DNA of 64,000 nucleotides from an uncultured Bacteroidota bacterium (GTDB lineage: Bacteria > Bacteroidota > Bacteroidia > Chitinophagales > Chitinophagaceae), in assembly GCA_903882805.1 (NCBI GenBank), contig CAIRYK010000088.1, forward strand, positions 1 through 64,000. Direction: 5' to 3'. A program made the translations under genes and the position numbers. Positions 35,219 through 43,707 of the stretch are shown here, piece by piece. Every line of letters starts with the position of its first letter. Position 1 is the first letter of the stretch. The notes beneath the pieces were generated by a model that was not told where the DNA came from, made no database searches, and saw nothing but the letters and a program-made list of their open reading frames with translations.

Positions 35219-35674
35219 ATGCAATCGCTCGAGCAAGCTATAAAACAAACAGAGTTCAGTAACGAGCAGGTTAAGGCGCATGTCAATGTGCTATATACGG
35301 CCAACTATGTCTATAACAAGATTTCGGCTGCGCTGAAACCATTCGGACTGACACATGAACAGTTTAATGTTTTACGCATATTACGCGGCAGTCATCCCAA
35401 TAGCATGTGTCAGAAGGAGATTTTAGCCAGAATGGTTGCTCCAAACTCAAATGTAACGTTAATCGTAAAAAAGCTCGTAGCAAAAAAGTGGATATCAGTC
35501 TGTCAATCTGAACGTGATAAACGGGAGTATATAATACAAATCACCGACGATGGACTAGAAGTACTTAAAAAGACAGACCTGACTATCAATAAAGATCATT
35601 TGAAACTCAATTCATTATCTGTTTCAGAAGCATTTCACCTTAATGCACTGCTCGACAAATTGAGACAGGAATAA
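35219..35674 (+). CDS. MarR family transcriptional regulator
   Basis: The 151-residue winged-helix protein reads NYVYNKISAALKPFGLTHEQFNVLRILRGSHPNSMCQKEILARMVAPNSNVTLIVKKLVAKKWISVCQSERDKREYIIQITDDGLEVLKK. This gives recognition helix, DxR wing and C-terminal dimer helices in the normal order. A cysteine in SMCQKE and one in VCQSE could be redox sensitive. It lies 69 bases upstream of an ene-reductase gene, and matching palindromes precede both genes, so it most likely represses both. Confidence 0.92.
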   Translation: MQSLEQAIKQTEFSNEQVKAHVNVLYTANYVYNKISAALKPFGLTHEQFNVLRILRGSHPNSMCQKEILARMVAPNSNVTLIVKKLVAKKWISVCQSERDKREYIIQITDDGLEVLKKTDLTINKDHLKLNSLSVSEAFHLNALLDKLRQE

Positions 35675-35687
35675 AATTTTACCCAAA

Positions 35688-35705
35688 TAGTTGTACGTAT
35701 AACTA
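35688..35705. promoter_or_regulatory. Palindromic operator upstream of the ene-reductase gene
   Basis: TAGTTGTACGTATAACTA differs from the marR operator at one central base and ends 38 bases before the reductase ATG. The two halves pair in all but one position each side. Confidence 0.75.
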
Positions 35706-35743
35706 ATAAACATTGATAATAACACAAACCAAAAAGCAATAAA

Positions 35744-36820
35744 ATGAAACTATTAGAGAAGATTAAGATTGGTGATTTAGAGTTAAAAAACAGAATGGCA
35801 ATGGCCCCAATGACCAGAAGCCGTGCAGACCAGAATGGCGTAGTAAAGGATATTACCACTCTTTATTATGTGCAGCGTGCATCAGCTGGTTTAATAATAT
35901 CTGAGGGCGTCAACATATCTGCGCAGGCACAGGGAAGTCCATTTACACCAGGTCTGTATACGGCCGACCAAGTAGTTGCATGGAAGAAAGTTACTGATGC
36001 TGTTCATGCAGCCGGAGGTGTAATATTTGCACAGTTATGGCATACGGGAAGAGTTGGTCATTCCATCGACAAAAACGGCCAATTGCCTGTTTCAGCATCA
36101 GCAGTTGCCATCACAGGGCAGCAACATTATACCAGCCAGGGGCCCAAAGATTATGAGACACCCAGAGCCTTGACTACAGATGAGGTAAAACAAGTTGTAG
36201 CAGACTACAAAACAGCCGCCATAAATGCAAAAGAAGCAGGCTTCGACGGTATTGAACTACATGGCGCATTTGGCTACTTGCCCAATCAGTTCTTGGTAGA
36301 CGGCGTAAATCAAAGAACAGACGAATACGGCGGTAGTATAGAAAACCGGAGTCGTTTTGTCTTAGAAGTTATGCAGAGTTTCGTGGATGTTTGGGGAGCC
36401 GATAGGGTTGGCATTAAATTGTCGCCCAGTATACCCTACAATGGCATGATAGATAGTAATCCGGAAGCGCTTTTCAGTTACCTGATCGGGAAACTCAACG
36501 AAATGCCGCTTGCCTATCTGCAGTTGATGCAACCGATGTTCCCGCTCGATGGATTGCCACATTACCCCAAGGACGTGTTAACCACATTTGGGAGCCTGTT
36601 CGACAAAACAATAATGGTAAATGGCGGATACGATAGAAATACCGGCGAGGCTGAAATTGAGTCTGGCAGAGCGGATATGGTTTCCTACGGGGCAGCATTT
36701 TTGGCAAATCCTGACTTACCCAAACGCTTTGAAGTAAATGCTGTTCTGAATACGCCAGATAGAGCAACTATGTATGGAGGCGGAGAAAAAGGATATACCG
36801 ACTATCCTGCACTTGGGTAG
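35744..36820 (+). CDS. Alkene reductase, Old Yellow Enzyme family
   Basis: The 358-residue FMN enzyme has the OYE features in order: KIGDLELKNRMAMAPMTRSRA, QLWHTGRVGHS, FDGIELHGAFGYLPNQFLVDGVNQRTDEYGGSIENRSRF with the substrate-binding His/Asn pair, and the FMN phosphate loop near MVNGGYDRNTGEAEIESGRADMVSYGAAFLANPDLP. It reduces activated C=C bonds with NAD(P)H, as NemA-like enzymes do in electrophile detoxification. The MarR gene upstream and the shared operator suggest induction by reactive electrophiles. Confidence 0.93.
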   Translation: MKLLEKIKIGDLELKNRMAMAPMTRSRADQNGVVKDITTLYYVQRASAGLIISEGVNISAQAQGSPFTPGLYTADQVVAWKKVTDAVHAAGGVIFAQLWHTGRVGHSIDKNGQLPVSASAVAITGQQHYTSQGPKDYETPRALTTDEVKQVVADYKTAAINAKEAGFDGIELHGAFGYLPNQFLVDGVNQRTDEYGGSIENRSRFVLEVMQSFVDVWGADRVGIKLSPSIPYNGMIDSNPEALFSYLIGKLNEMPLAYLQLMQPMFPLDGLPHYPKDVLTTFGSLFDKTIMVNGGYDRNTGEAEIESGRADMVSYGAAFLANPDLPKRFEVNAVLNTPDRATMYGGGEKGYTDYPALG

Positions 36821-36847
36821 CATTCGGACTAAATTAATAATATAAAG

Positions 36848-36885
36848 ACAGGCGATTGCTGCTAAAGGTGGTAATTGCCTGTTTT
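36848..36885 (+). terminator. Terminator after the ene-reductase
   Basis: ACAGGCGATTGC pairs with GTAATTGCCTGT, allowing two G-T type mismatches, followed by TTT. It is 28 bases after the stop codon. Confidence 0.7.
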
Positions 36886-36935
36886 ATTAACTACTTTTAT
36901 ACAAATCGCTGTATGAGGTAGCCGTGTAAAAATTG

Positions 36936-36943
36936 TAGTTTTG
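36936..36943 (+). promoter_or_regulatory. Bacteroidota -7 element
   Basis: TAGTTTTG fits TAnnTTTG and lies 18 bases before the hemerythrin start codon. No clear -33 TTTG is present. Confidence 0.5.
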
Positions 36944-36960
36944 CAGCGATAATACCTCTT

Positions 36961-37437
36961 ATGCGTAGAATTGAGCAGTTAATACCCTATTCGAAAGAAC
37001 ACCACCATGCATTACTACTAGTCTGGAAGATAAGGCAGGGGATGAGCAAGCAAATACCCATGGAGCGAATAGCTGGTTATGTAAGCTTTTTCTACCAAAC
37101 CAATTTGTTGCAACATTTCATGGAAGAGGAACGTTTTATTTTCCCCTTAGTTGCCGACGATCATCCTTTAAAAATCAAGGCGCTTAAAGACCACTTGTCA
37201 TTAAGAATGCTCGCAGCGCTGATAGAGCATAATTTCGAGCTCGAAATCAATCTCGATGCCTTCGCCACATTACTCAACGACCATATCCGATTTGAAGAAC
37301 GCGAGCTATACGCATATATGCAAAGCAATCTTTCCGAAGATCAAATCCAGAAAATAACTAAACTTTCGGCGAACGAAAAAACCGATTTTGACAGTAAATG
37401 GGGTGATCATTACTGGAAAAAAGAAATTACTGCATAG
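36961..37437 (+). CDS. Hemerythrin-like domain protein
   Basis: The 158-residue protein is all helical with the diiron ligand pattern of hemerythrin HHE domains: SKEHHHALLLVWKIRQG, LLQHFMEEERFIFPLVADDH, and LNDHIRFEERELYAYM. The histidines and glutamates needed for two irons are visible. It may bind oxygen or nitric oxide or take part in iron-sulfur repair, as related proteins do. It has no partner domain. It starts shortly after a TAnnTTTG element and is convergent with the transpeptidase gene. Confidence 0.85.
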   Translation: MRRIEQLIPYSKEHHHALLLVWKIRQGMSKQIPMERIAGYVSFFYQTNLLQHFMEEERFIFPLVADDHPLKIKALKDHLSLRMLAALIEHNFELEINLDAFATLLNDHIRFEERELYAYMQSNLSEDQIQKITKLSANEKTDFDSKWGDHYWKKEITA

Positions 37438-37466
37438 CGCCCCCCTACCCTATATTTACGAGTAAA

Positions 37467-38768
37467 TCAGAACAAATAGTACGCATCTTTTGCATAAATC
37501 ACCGTACTATCATTATTCAAAGTAACAAGGTCGTAGATGACAAATACAGGGACTTTTTCGATAAGGAGCATTGTAACAGGTTTTTGATCTTTAAGGCAAC
37601 TGGTGAGGTAAGTCGAATCAATTTTATTATTCAGTAGTAGGTTGCCCAATTCTATCGCCTTCTCTACGCGCATGCAGCCATGGCTGTAATACCTGTGCAT
37701 TGTTTCAAATAGCTTTTTCGAATTGGTGTCGTGCAGATAAACGCTGAAGGGATCGGTTAAGTTGAACTTTATTATGCCCAATGAATTGTCGCATCCAGTT
37801 GACTGCCTGAATGTATAGGGTAAAGAAGCTGCACCATATCTGCGGAAGTTAATTTTCGTGTGGTCTACCACATTACCGCGTTTATCTAATACCTGCATAT
37901 TCATAACATCAATGGCCGCTTTCGATCTTTTAAATTTAGGTAGTAGTTCTTTTGTGGCGATACTGGTAGGCACTGTCCAGTAAGGATAAAAAATTACTTC
38001 AGTACAGTATGCCGCGAATCTTGGCGTGCTTGTTTTTGGCTTGCCAACAATCACCTTCGATGTCAGTCGTAAGCTATCGCCGGCGAAATATTGGAGTATA
38101 GTTGTGCCAGTATTCACTACTATATATTTTTCAAAATGGAAGTGGTTAATCCATCTGTATAAATTGATTGCATTATTAAGGTAGCGCAAAGTATCGCTAT
38201 TGCCTGCAGCAATAGCAGCTGCAATCTCAGTTTTTAATAGCTGGTAATTACTTGTTTTGGGTTGTAGGGATTCAAGAAAGCTATCTATATTTTTGGTTGT
38301 AGCTAACGAACAAAGTCCATTGAGCAAAAATTGTTCATCTGCAATTGCTGCGCTTTTCGAAACTTCATCGTAGCTCAATTTGTTGGCGATATTATATCCC
38401 TTGTATATGTCGTATGCAAAATCGAACAATGCAGAAACAAATAATTTGTCGGTTTGTTTTTGTTTAATTGTATCGGATGTTGAAACCCACTTTACAGTTA
38501 CTAACTCTTTGTATTTGTAATTTGATTTATCAAGACCAACAAGGCACGCATTGTTAATGGCGGCTATTAATTTTGCCTGCATAGCGCTATCTGCACCAAA
38601 TAAATAACGCTTTGGTCCTATTTTTGAGTAGTAAATATCTGTAATTGATGCGCTTTCAGCCGGGTAAGCATAGGCGGCAAACCCTGTAGAAAAAGCACAA
38701 CAAAAATAACAAAGGGCAATAATCACTTTCAATGGGCGCTTGGCCATCTGTTTGAATTTTGCTTGCAT
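37467..38768 (-). CDS. L,D-transpeptidase (YcbB-like)
   Basis: The 433-residue protein has a signal or anchor sequence (KVIIALCYFCCAFSTGFAAYA). The N-terminal 200 residues are a scaffold region. The YkuD catalytic domain is in the second half, with YYSHGCMRVEKAIELGNLLL holding the catalytic cysteine and neighbouring His/Arg. The upstream substrate strand is VIFYPYWTVPTSIATKELLPKFK. It would make 3-3 peptidoglycan crosslinks or attach proteins to the wall in the periplasm. An alternative start at 38747 would remove seven residues. Confidence 0.9.
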   Translation of the reverse strand: MQAKFKQMAKRPLKVIIALCYFCCAFSTGFAAYAYPAESASITDIYYSKIGPKRYLFGADSAMQAKLIAAINNACLVGLDKSNYKYKELVTVKWVSTSDTIKQKQTDKLFVSALFDFAYDIYKGYNIANKLSYDEVSKSAAIADEQFLLNGLCSLATTKNIDSFLESLQPKTSNYQLLKTEIAAAIAAGNSDTLRYLNNAINLYRWINHFHFEKYIVVNTGTTILQYFAGDSLRLTSKVIVGKPKTSTPRFAAYCTEVIFYPYWTVPTSIATKELLPKFKRSKAAIDVMNMQVLDKRGNVVDHTKINFRRYGAASLPYTFRQSTGCDNSLGIIKFNLTDPFSVYLHDTNSKKLFETMHRYYSHGCMRVEKAIELGNLLLNNKIDSTYLTSCLKDQKPVTMLLIEKVPVFVIYDLVTLNNDSTVIYAKDAYYLF

Positions 38769-38847
38769 AGACAGCAGTTTTTATACTTTCAGAACAATTG
38801 GTCGTAGTTGGGAAATTGCTTCAAACAAAATGAACGTTGTGCGCCAG

Positions 38848-40140
38848 CTAAAGTCCTTTTATAAATTGACCAAAACGCTCGTGATATGCCTTTTCAAGAG
38901 TTTCTCTATTGCTTGGGTGCGAAATAGTTATCAGTAATCTGGCTCTCTGTTCCATATTTTTGCCATAGAGGTTTACTACTCCATATTCAGTGGCTACATA
39001 GTGCACATGACCGCGAGTGGTAACCACGCCGGCTCCTTGTTTTAAAAACGGTGTAATACGCGAAATGCCATTTTTTGTAATAGAAGGGAGCGCAATTATA
39101 GGTTTACCTCCATCAGAAAGCGATGCGCCGCGCATAAAATCCATCTGTCCACCTATACCTGAATACTGGTATGCTCCTATTGAGTCGGCGCAAACCTGAC
39201 CTGTAAGGTCGATTTCGATGGCGCTGTTTATTGATATCACTTTGGGGTTGCGCCGAATGGTGTCTGTATCATTGACAAACCCTACATCCATGCAATGTAC
39301 CGTTGGGTTGTTGTCGGCAAAGTCGTAGATTTTTCTGGTACCCAAAATGAAAGCGGTAATTATTTTACCCCTGCCTATTTTCTTGTGCTCATTTGTTATA
39401 GAGCCATTTTGCACTAATGGTAATATTCCGTCAGAGAACATTTCAGTATGCACACCCAGACCTTTGTGATTGGTCAAAGATTTCAGTACTGCATCGGGAA
39501 TACTGCCAATTCCCATTTGCAAAGTGGAACCGTCGTCAATTAATCCGGCTACAAATGCGCCGATTTTTTCGGTTGCTTCATTAGTTTCCAAGGAGTAGTT
39601 TACATCGGGCAATTCGCTTTCGTCCCAGACCAGCGCAGTGAATTGCGTTATATGTATTACACCATCGCCTAATATTCGTGGCATCCTTGGGTTTACCTGT
39701 GCAATTACAACACCAGCATTTCTAACAGCGCTAATAGCCACATCTACAGATAATCCTAGTGTGCAATAGCCGTGTTGATCGGGCGGCGAAACCTGAACAA
39801 TTGCCACATCGAGCGGGAGTATCTTCCGGTCGAAAAGTCGCGGAATTTCACTAAGAAATATAGGTACGTATTCGCCGCAGTTGCCATTTACCCAACCTCT
39901 CACATTGCCCGAAACGAACAGCGAATTGAGGTAAAAACTATTCAAAACCTCAGGGTGGTTCCACTCAATATTCCCGTAGGTACTAATACATGTAAGCTCT
40001 ACGTTATTTATTTGCCCGGCGCGTTTAAGTAATTTATTGATTAGTGTAACTGGAGTAGCGGCTCCGCCTTGCAAAAAAACCCGGTCACCGCTCTTCACCA
40101 GCTCCATCGCGGCTTCAGCGGTTATATATCTTTGATTCAT
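38848..40140 (-). CDS. Acetyl-CoA hydrolase/transferase family protein
   Basis: The 430-residue protein is like 4-hydroxybutyrate CoA-transferases. It shows SGDRVFLQGGAATPVTLINKL, VAIVQVSPPDQHGYCTLGLSVD, the LQMGIGSIPDAVL loop, LGVHTEMFSDG with the probable catalytic glutamate, and GGQMDFMRGASLSDGGKPI near the end. It moves CoA between acetate-like acids. The LOG gene overlaps upstream by a short gap of eight bases on the same strand, so the two are likely cotranscribed. Confidence 0.9.
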   Translation of the reverse strand: MNQRYITAEAAMELVKSGDRVFLQGGAATPVTLINKLLKRAGQINNVELTCISTYGNIEWNHPEVLNSFYLNSLFVSGNVRGWVNGNCGEYVPIFLSEIPRLFDRKILPLDVAIVQVSPPDQHGYCTLGLSVDVAISAVRNAGVVIAQVNPRMPRILGDGVIHITQFTALVWDESELPDVNYSLETNEATEKIGAFVAGLIDDGSTLQMGIGSIPDAVLKSLTNHKGLGVHTEMFSDGILPLVQNGSITNEHKKIGRGKIITAFILGTRKIYDFADNNPTVHCMDVGFVNDTDTIRRNPKVISINSAIEIDLTGQVCADSIGAYQYSGIGGQMDFMRGASLSDGGKPIIALPSITKNGISRITPFLKQGAGVVTTRGHVHYVATEYGVVNLYGKNMEQRARLLITISHPSNRETLEKAYHERFGQFIKGL

Positions 40141-40148
40141 TAGTAGTT

Positions 40149-40925
40149 TTAGTTAAAAGGGTTCGAACGAAATTTATGCTCTCCAAGTAGTCCCAGAGGC
40201 TTCATTTTATGTTCGCGTTTTAGTTGATAGGCATCTATTGCGTACTTTTTAATATGCGACACAGCATCTTGTATAGAGTCTGTAAAGATAAATAATAACG
40301 CGTCTTCCGGGTGTATTGTTTTTTGGTTAACCATTTGCTGAATGTGCAATAGGAGGTGTTCATGATATTCTTTCCCGAACACAACAATAGGAAAACGTAA
40401 AGATTTCCCTGTTTGCATCAATGTTATGGCCTCAAAAAGTTCATCAAGGGTACCATATCCACCCGGGAAAACGACAAAGGCGTACGAATATTTGTATAGC
40501 AGTACTTTTCTTACAAAAAAGTAATTCATGTCTACCCATTTGTCTAAATACTGATTGGGATGTTGCTCCTTTGGGAGAACAATGTTACACCCCAAACTGC
40601 GTCCACCAGCATCTTTAGCGCCTCTATTTGCGGCTTCCATTATGCCTGGGCCGCCGCCAGTTATCACAGTAAACCCAAGTTTTGCTATCTCGCTACCCAT
40701 TTGTCTGGCCATTTTATAATAAGTGTGCAATTCACTGAATCGGGCAGAACCCAACACTGTAACACAAGGACCTACAAAATGCAGCTTTCGAAAACCATAT
40801 AAGAATTCCTTAAACACAAGAAAAGCAAATTTCAGTTCATGCCACCTTGATTGAGGACCGTTAAGATAATTGGATGCGCGCTTTGAGCCTAATGGCGTAA
40901 AATCATGGTTGGGTTTTATGTCCAT
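40149..40925 (-). CDS. LOG family protein (TIGR00730, Rossmann fold)
   Basis: The 258-residue protein has the nucleotide-binding motif GGGPGIMEAANRGAKDAGG and the catalytic PGGYGTLDELFEA typical of LOG cytokinin riboside 5'-monophosphate phosphoribohydrolases. Family members hydrolyse AMP-like nucleotides; the real substrate here is unknown. It begins with a start codon overlapping the stop of the 70-residue gene upstream (TAATG), and the CoA-transferase gene follows after eight bases. Confidence 0.92.
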   Translation of the reverse strand: MDIKPNHDFTPLGSKRASNYLNGPQSRWHELKFAFLVFKEFLYGFRKLHFVGPCVTVLGSARFSELHTYYKMARQMGSEIAKLGFTVITGGGPGIMEAANRGAKDAGGRSLGCNIVLPKEQHPNQYLDKWVDMNYFFVRKVLLYKYSYAFVVFPGGYGTLDELFEAITLMQTGKSLRFPIVVFGKEYHEHLLLHIQQMVNQKTIHPEDALLFIFTDSIQDAVSHIKKYAIDAYQLKREHKMKPLGLLGEHKFRSNPFN

Positions 40926-41137
40926 TAATTACTATCAATTTCTACTAGCTCGTGCGCATAAAACGGACAGTAGTGAACTTCCTGCTTACCGTCTATATTT
41001 TTTTCAAACCAGATACAATCGAACATATTACTTCTATATTCGTTAGTCAGCACATCAAAGTGCTGGCCTCTTATCGTCATATCCGGACCTCCCGACTTGA
41101 GTCTGACCTTTGAGCCGGGGTTAAAAACAATTTCCAT
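40925..41137 (-). CDS. YodC/DUF2158-like small protein
   Basis: The 70-residue protein begins FNPGSKVRLKSGGPDMTI, the YodC/DUF2158 signature, and continues CIWFEKNIDGKQEVHYCPFYAHELVEID. It is a small SH3-like barrel of unknown function. It is the first gene of a run of three on the minus strand, with its stop overlapping the LOG start by one base. Confidence 0.8.
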   Translation of the reverse strand: MEIVFNPGSKVRLKSGGPDMTIRGQHFDVLTNEYRSNMFDCIWFEKNIDGKQEVHYCPFYAHELVEIDSN

Positions 41138-41328
41138 AGTTACATTATTGACATTTCATTTAATTAATTTCAGATTATAGCTTTCGGCATACAAACTGAT
41201 TTCTTTGTGCATTTTCAGACTTACAAATGTATATGACACTAAACTCGTTGCCAATGATCTTCGTCATTTAGCTAAATCGGGACTGTAAATTATTTGTTTG
41301 GTATTTGCACATTATCTTTGGCTTAATA

Positions 41329-41919
41329 ATGTGGAATTATGTTTTAGTTTTTATTGCATCGTACTTGGTTGATAGTGTTCCTTTTATTGGGCCGCCAGCA
41401 TGGACTGTAATGGTACTGTTGCAAATGAAGTACGATTTGAATGTTTGGCTGGTACTTGTTGTTGGCGTAATAGGCTCAGCATTGGGCAGATATACACTTA
41501 GCTTATATATTCCGTGGTTGTCAACTAAAATGATAAAGCCACAGAAAAATGAAGATCTACAATATATTGGGCAGAAGTTGTCGGGTAATGGATGGCAGAT
41601 ACAACTTTTTGTGCTTTTATATACGCTCATGCCCCTCCCGTCTACTCCATTATTTACCGCAGCCGGCATTGCCCGCATCAAACCACTTCATATTATACCT
41701 GCATTTCTTATAGGTAAATTTACAAGCGATATGTTAATGGTATTAACTGGCGATTATGTTGCCAATAATGCAAAAAGTATTTCAGATGGATATTTTAATT
41801 GGAAAAGTGTAGCGGGTACGCTTATTGGCGTAGCTATTATCAGCATTTTTCTATTTATCGATTGGCGTAAACTCCTACAGGAAAAGAAGTTCAGACTTAA
41901 TTTCAAAATATGGAACTGA
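41329..41919 (+). CDS. DedA/VTT-like small membrane protein
   Basis: The product is 196 residues from the ATG at 41329; a TTG at 41305 would add eight. Five or so membrane segments are visible, including NYVLVFIASYLVDSVPFIGPPAWTVMVLL and VVGVIGSALGRYTLSL. The motif TLMPLPSTPLFTAAGIARIKP resembles the conserved reentrant loop of SNARE-associated/YqaA proteins. It may act in membrane lipid homeostasis. A TATCTTTG element at 41313-41320 would make the mRNA nearly leaderless. Confidence 0.65.
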   Translation: MWNYVLVFIASYLVDSVPFIGPPAWTVMVLLQMKYDLNVWLVLVVGVIGSALGRYTLSLYIPWLSTKMIKPQKNEDLQYIGQKLSGNGWQIQLFVLLYTLMPLPSTPLFTAAGIARIKPLHIIPAFLIGKFTSDMLMVLTGDYVANNAKSISDGYFNWKSVAGTLIGVAIISIFLFIDWRKLLQEKKFRLNFKIWN

Positions 41920-42040
41920 TGCTTTTGGGGATTACAAACTGGTAATCAGTTGTTTAATCGCATTGATTAATAAAACAACAACAAATAACTGAGTGTTTTT
42001 ATGTAAATCCATTAATTTTAAAGATAGAAGTTGTACCTTC

Positions 42041-42082
42041 CTACTGATTATGTTCAGCGCAGCTACTGATAATAATCAGTAG
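42041..42082. repeat. Three CTACTGAT motifs, two forming a hairpin
   Basis: CTACTGAT occurs at 42041-42048 and 42063-42070, and inverted at 42075-42082. The last two form an eight-base stem with a four-base loop. They lie 65 bases before the 128-residue gene and may be an operator or leader hairpin. Confidence 0.5.
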
Positions 42083-42147
42083 TGTGCGCGAATTGTTCGG
42101 CTACTTTTGTTTCAAGAAATAACATTAACACCGCAAAACAAAACAAA

Positions 42148-42534
42148 ATGAACAACAGAATTAGTATTACACATTTAGGCAATGCACATAACGAATGGCT
42201 ACGCTCTTTAGACTTCTACAAAGGTGAATTAACAATACTTAGGGGAAGACTAACAGAAATAGCCGGAAAGAACTCTGCTTCAGACGCGATGGCCAAGGTA
42301 GAACATTTCGAGAATCAGTTTATTATCCAAATTGATAACATAGATCGCCTGGTGCATGACATTAAAGTAAATGTATCTGCAGTTAGTCAACAGGCAATTG
42401 CCTCTTCAGCTGGTTATATAGATGGCGCTCTGGTAGAAACCCACAAAGAATTGAGCCAAAAAGTAAAAACAGAAGAGGGTATCATTAATAGTCTCAGACA
42501 TGAGTTTAATGATTTTGCCACCGTCTGGATGTAA
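42148..42534 (+). CDS. Hypothetical helical protein
   Basis: The product is 128 residues from the ATG at 42148, preceded by the AAACAAAACAAAATG leader typical here; a longer frame back to 42082 is less likely. The sequence is a long helical, probably coiled-coil protein (FYKGELTILRGRLTEIAGKNS, HFENQFIIQIDNIDRLVHDIKVNV). No signal peptide or known motif was found. The universal stress protein gene follows after 33 bases, so a stress role by association is possible. Confidence 0.7.
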   Translation: MNNRISITHLGNAHNEWLRSLDFYKGELTILRGRLTEIAGKNSASDAMAKVEHFENQFIIQIDNIDRLVHDIKVNVSAVSQQAIASSAGYIDGALVETHKELSQKVKTEEGIINSLRHEFNDFATVWM

Positions 42535-42567
42535 TCACTTTACAATTACTCGTATATTATCTATTGT

Positions 42568-43413
42568 ATGAAAACTATTATTACTCCTACCGATTTCTCA
42601 GCAATTGCGGAAAACGCTGCTTTATATGCAGCAGATATGGCCATCGCGGTAAACGCTGATTTGCTATTGGTACATGTAGTCACAATACCACTATCAATAG
42701 CTGAGGCTCCTGTTCCTTCAGATATTTTTGAGGTGATGACCTCTGAAGCCGTTGCAGAAATTAAGAAATTGCAGGAAAAGCTTCAGGTACATACAAATGA
42801 CAAATTGACGATAACAACACATGTGGTGGTGGACGACTTAGTGGATGACTTAATTGACCTTGCTAGTCAGAAAGATACATTTGCAATAGTAATGGGTGTG
42901 AAAGGCGCAGAATCGAAAAACAATTTTTGGTTTGGAAGCAACACAATTTCAGTAATGCATAAACTCAACCATCCAGTTATCACTGTTCCCGGTGATGTGT
43001 CATTCAAGAAAATAGCTAAGGTGGGTTTAGCCTGCGATCTCGAAGATGCTTCGCTTAAGTTACCAGTAGCTTATCTCGAACGATTGCATACAGAGTTCAA
43101 TTGCGAACTGCATATTCTCAATGTAACCAAGGAGAACGAAAAAGTAGATTCCGATATTTTATATGAGTCTATTGCCTTACAAAACGATTTGAAAAAGTTT
43201 CACCCACAGTTTCATTTCTTGGTAAATGAAAACATCGAAGTAGGCGTGGCTGAATTTGTTAAGCGGGTGCCAATTGATTTGTTGATGGTAATGCCGAAAG
43301 AATATGGTTTTTTTGAGTCGCTATTTCATAAAAGTGTTTCTAAGGAAATAATGACCCACTCTAAAGTGCCTATACTTAGCTTACACCCGGTGGCAAGTTC
43401 TTGGTCAGTTTAA
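42568..43413 (+). CDS. Universal stress protein, tandem domains
   Basis: The 281-residue protein contains two USP folds. The first starts MKTIITPTDFSAIAENAALYAADMA and has the ATP-loop-like MGVKGAESKNNFWFGSNTISVMHKLNHPVITVP (G-2x-G-9x-G-S/N). The second half is degenerate and ends LFHKSVSKEIMTHSKVPILSLHP. Such proteins bind ATP or dimerise under stress. It is probably cotranscribed with the upstream helical protein and is closed by a strong terminator. Confidence 0.92.
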   Translation: MKTIITPTDFSAIAENAALYAADMAIAVNADLLLVHVVTIPLSIAEAPVPSDIFEVMTSEAVAEIKKLQEKLQVHTNDKLTITTHVVVDDLVDDLIDLASQKDTFAIVMGVKGAESKNNFWFGSNTISVMHKLNHPVITVPGDVSFKKIAKVGLACDLEDASLKLPVAYLERLHTEFNCELHILNVTKENEKVDSDILYESIALQNDLKKFHPQFHFLVNENIEVGVAEFVKRVPIDLLMVMPKEYGFFESLFHKSVSKEIMTHSKVPILSLHPVASSWSV

Positions 43414-43486
43414 AGTAATGGGTTTAAAACCTAAATCCAATATACACTCGTTTTAATTAGAAAAACGACAATCTATAGTTCATCAG

Positions 43487-43540
43487 AATAGGCTTCAGTT
43501 TTCCACTTTCATTTTTTGGAGAACTGAAGCCTATTTTTTG
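43487..43540 (+). terminator. Rho-independent terminator after the USP gene
   Basis: AATAGGCTTCAGTTTTCC pairs with GGAGAACTGAAGCCTATT over 18 positions with one G-T pair and a 13-base loop. A TTTTTTG run follows. Confidence 0.9.
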
Positions 43541-43707
43541 TACTTTTTAATATCCGGACCTTATTTAAACAATTAATTAACGGAATTATCGCAATTTTCT
43601 ATTTACCTTCGCGGCTTAATTCAAATTGGGTCAGCTTTATTTTTAACAGATTTATATTTTATTAATTTGCAAAGCTGTTCTTTTGGTTTTTGATCTACGT
43701 TAAACTG

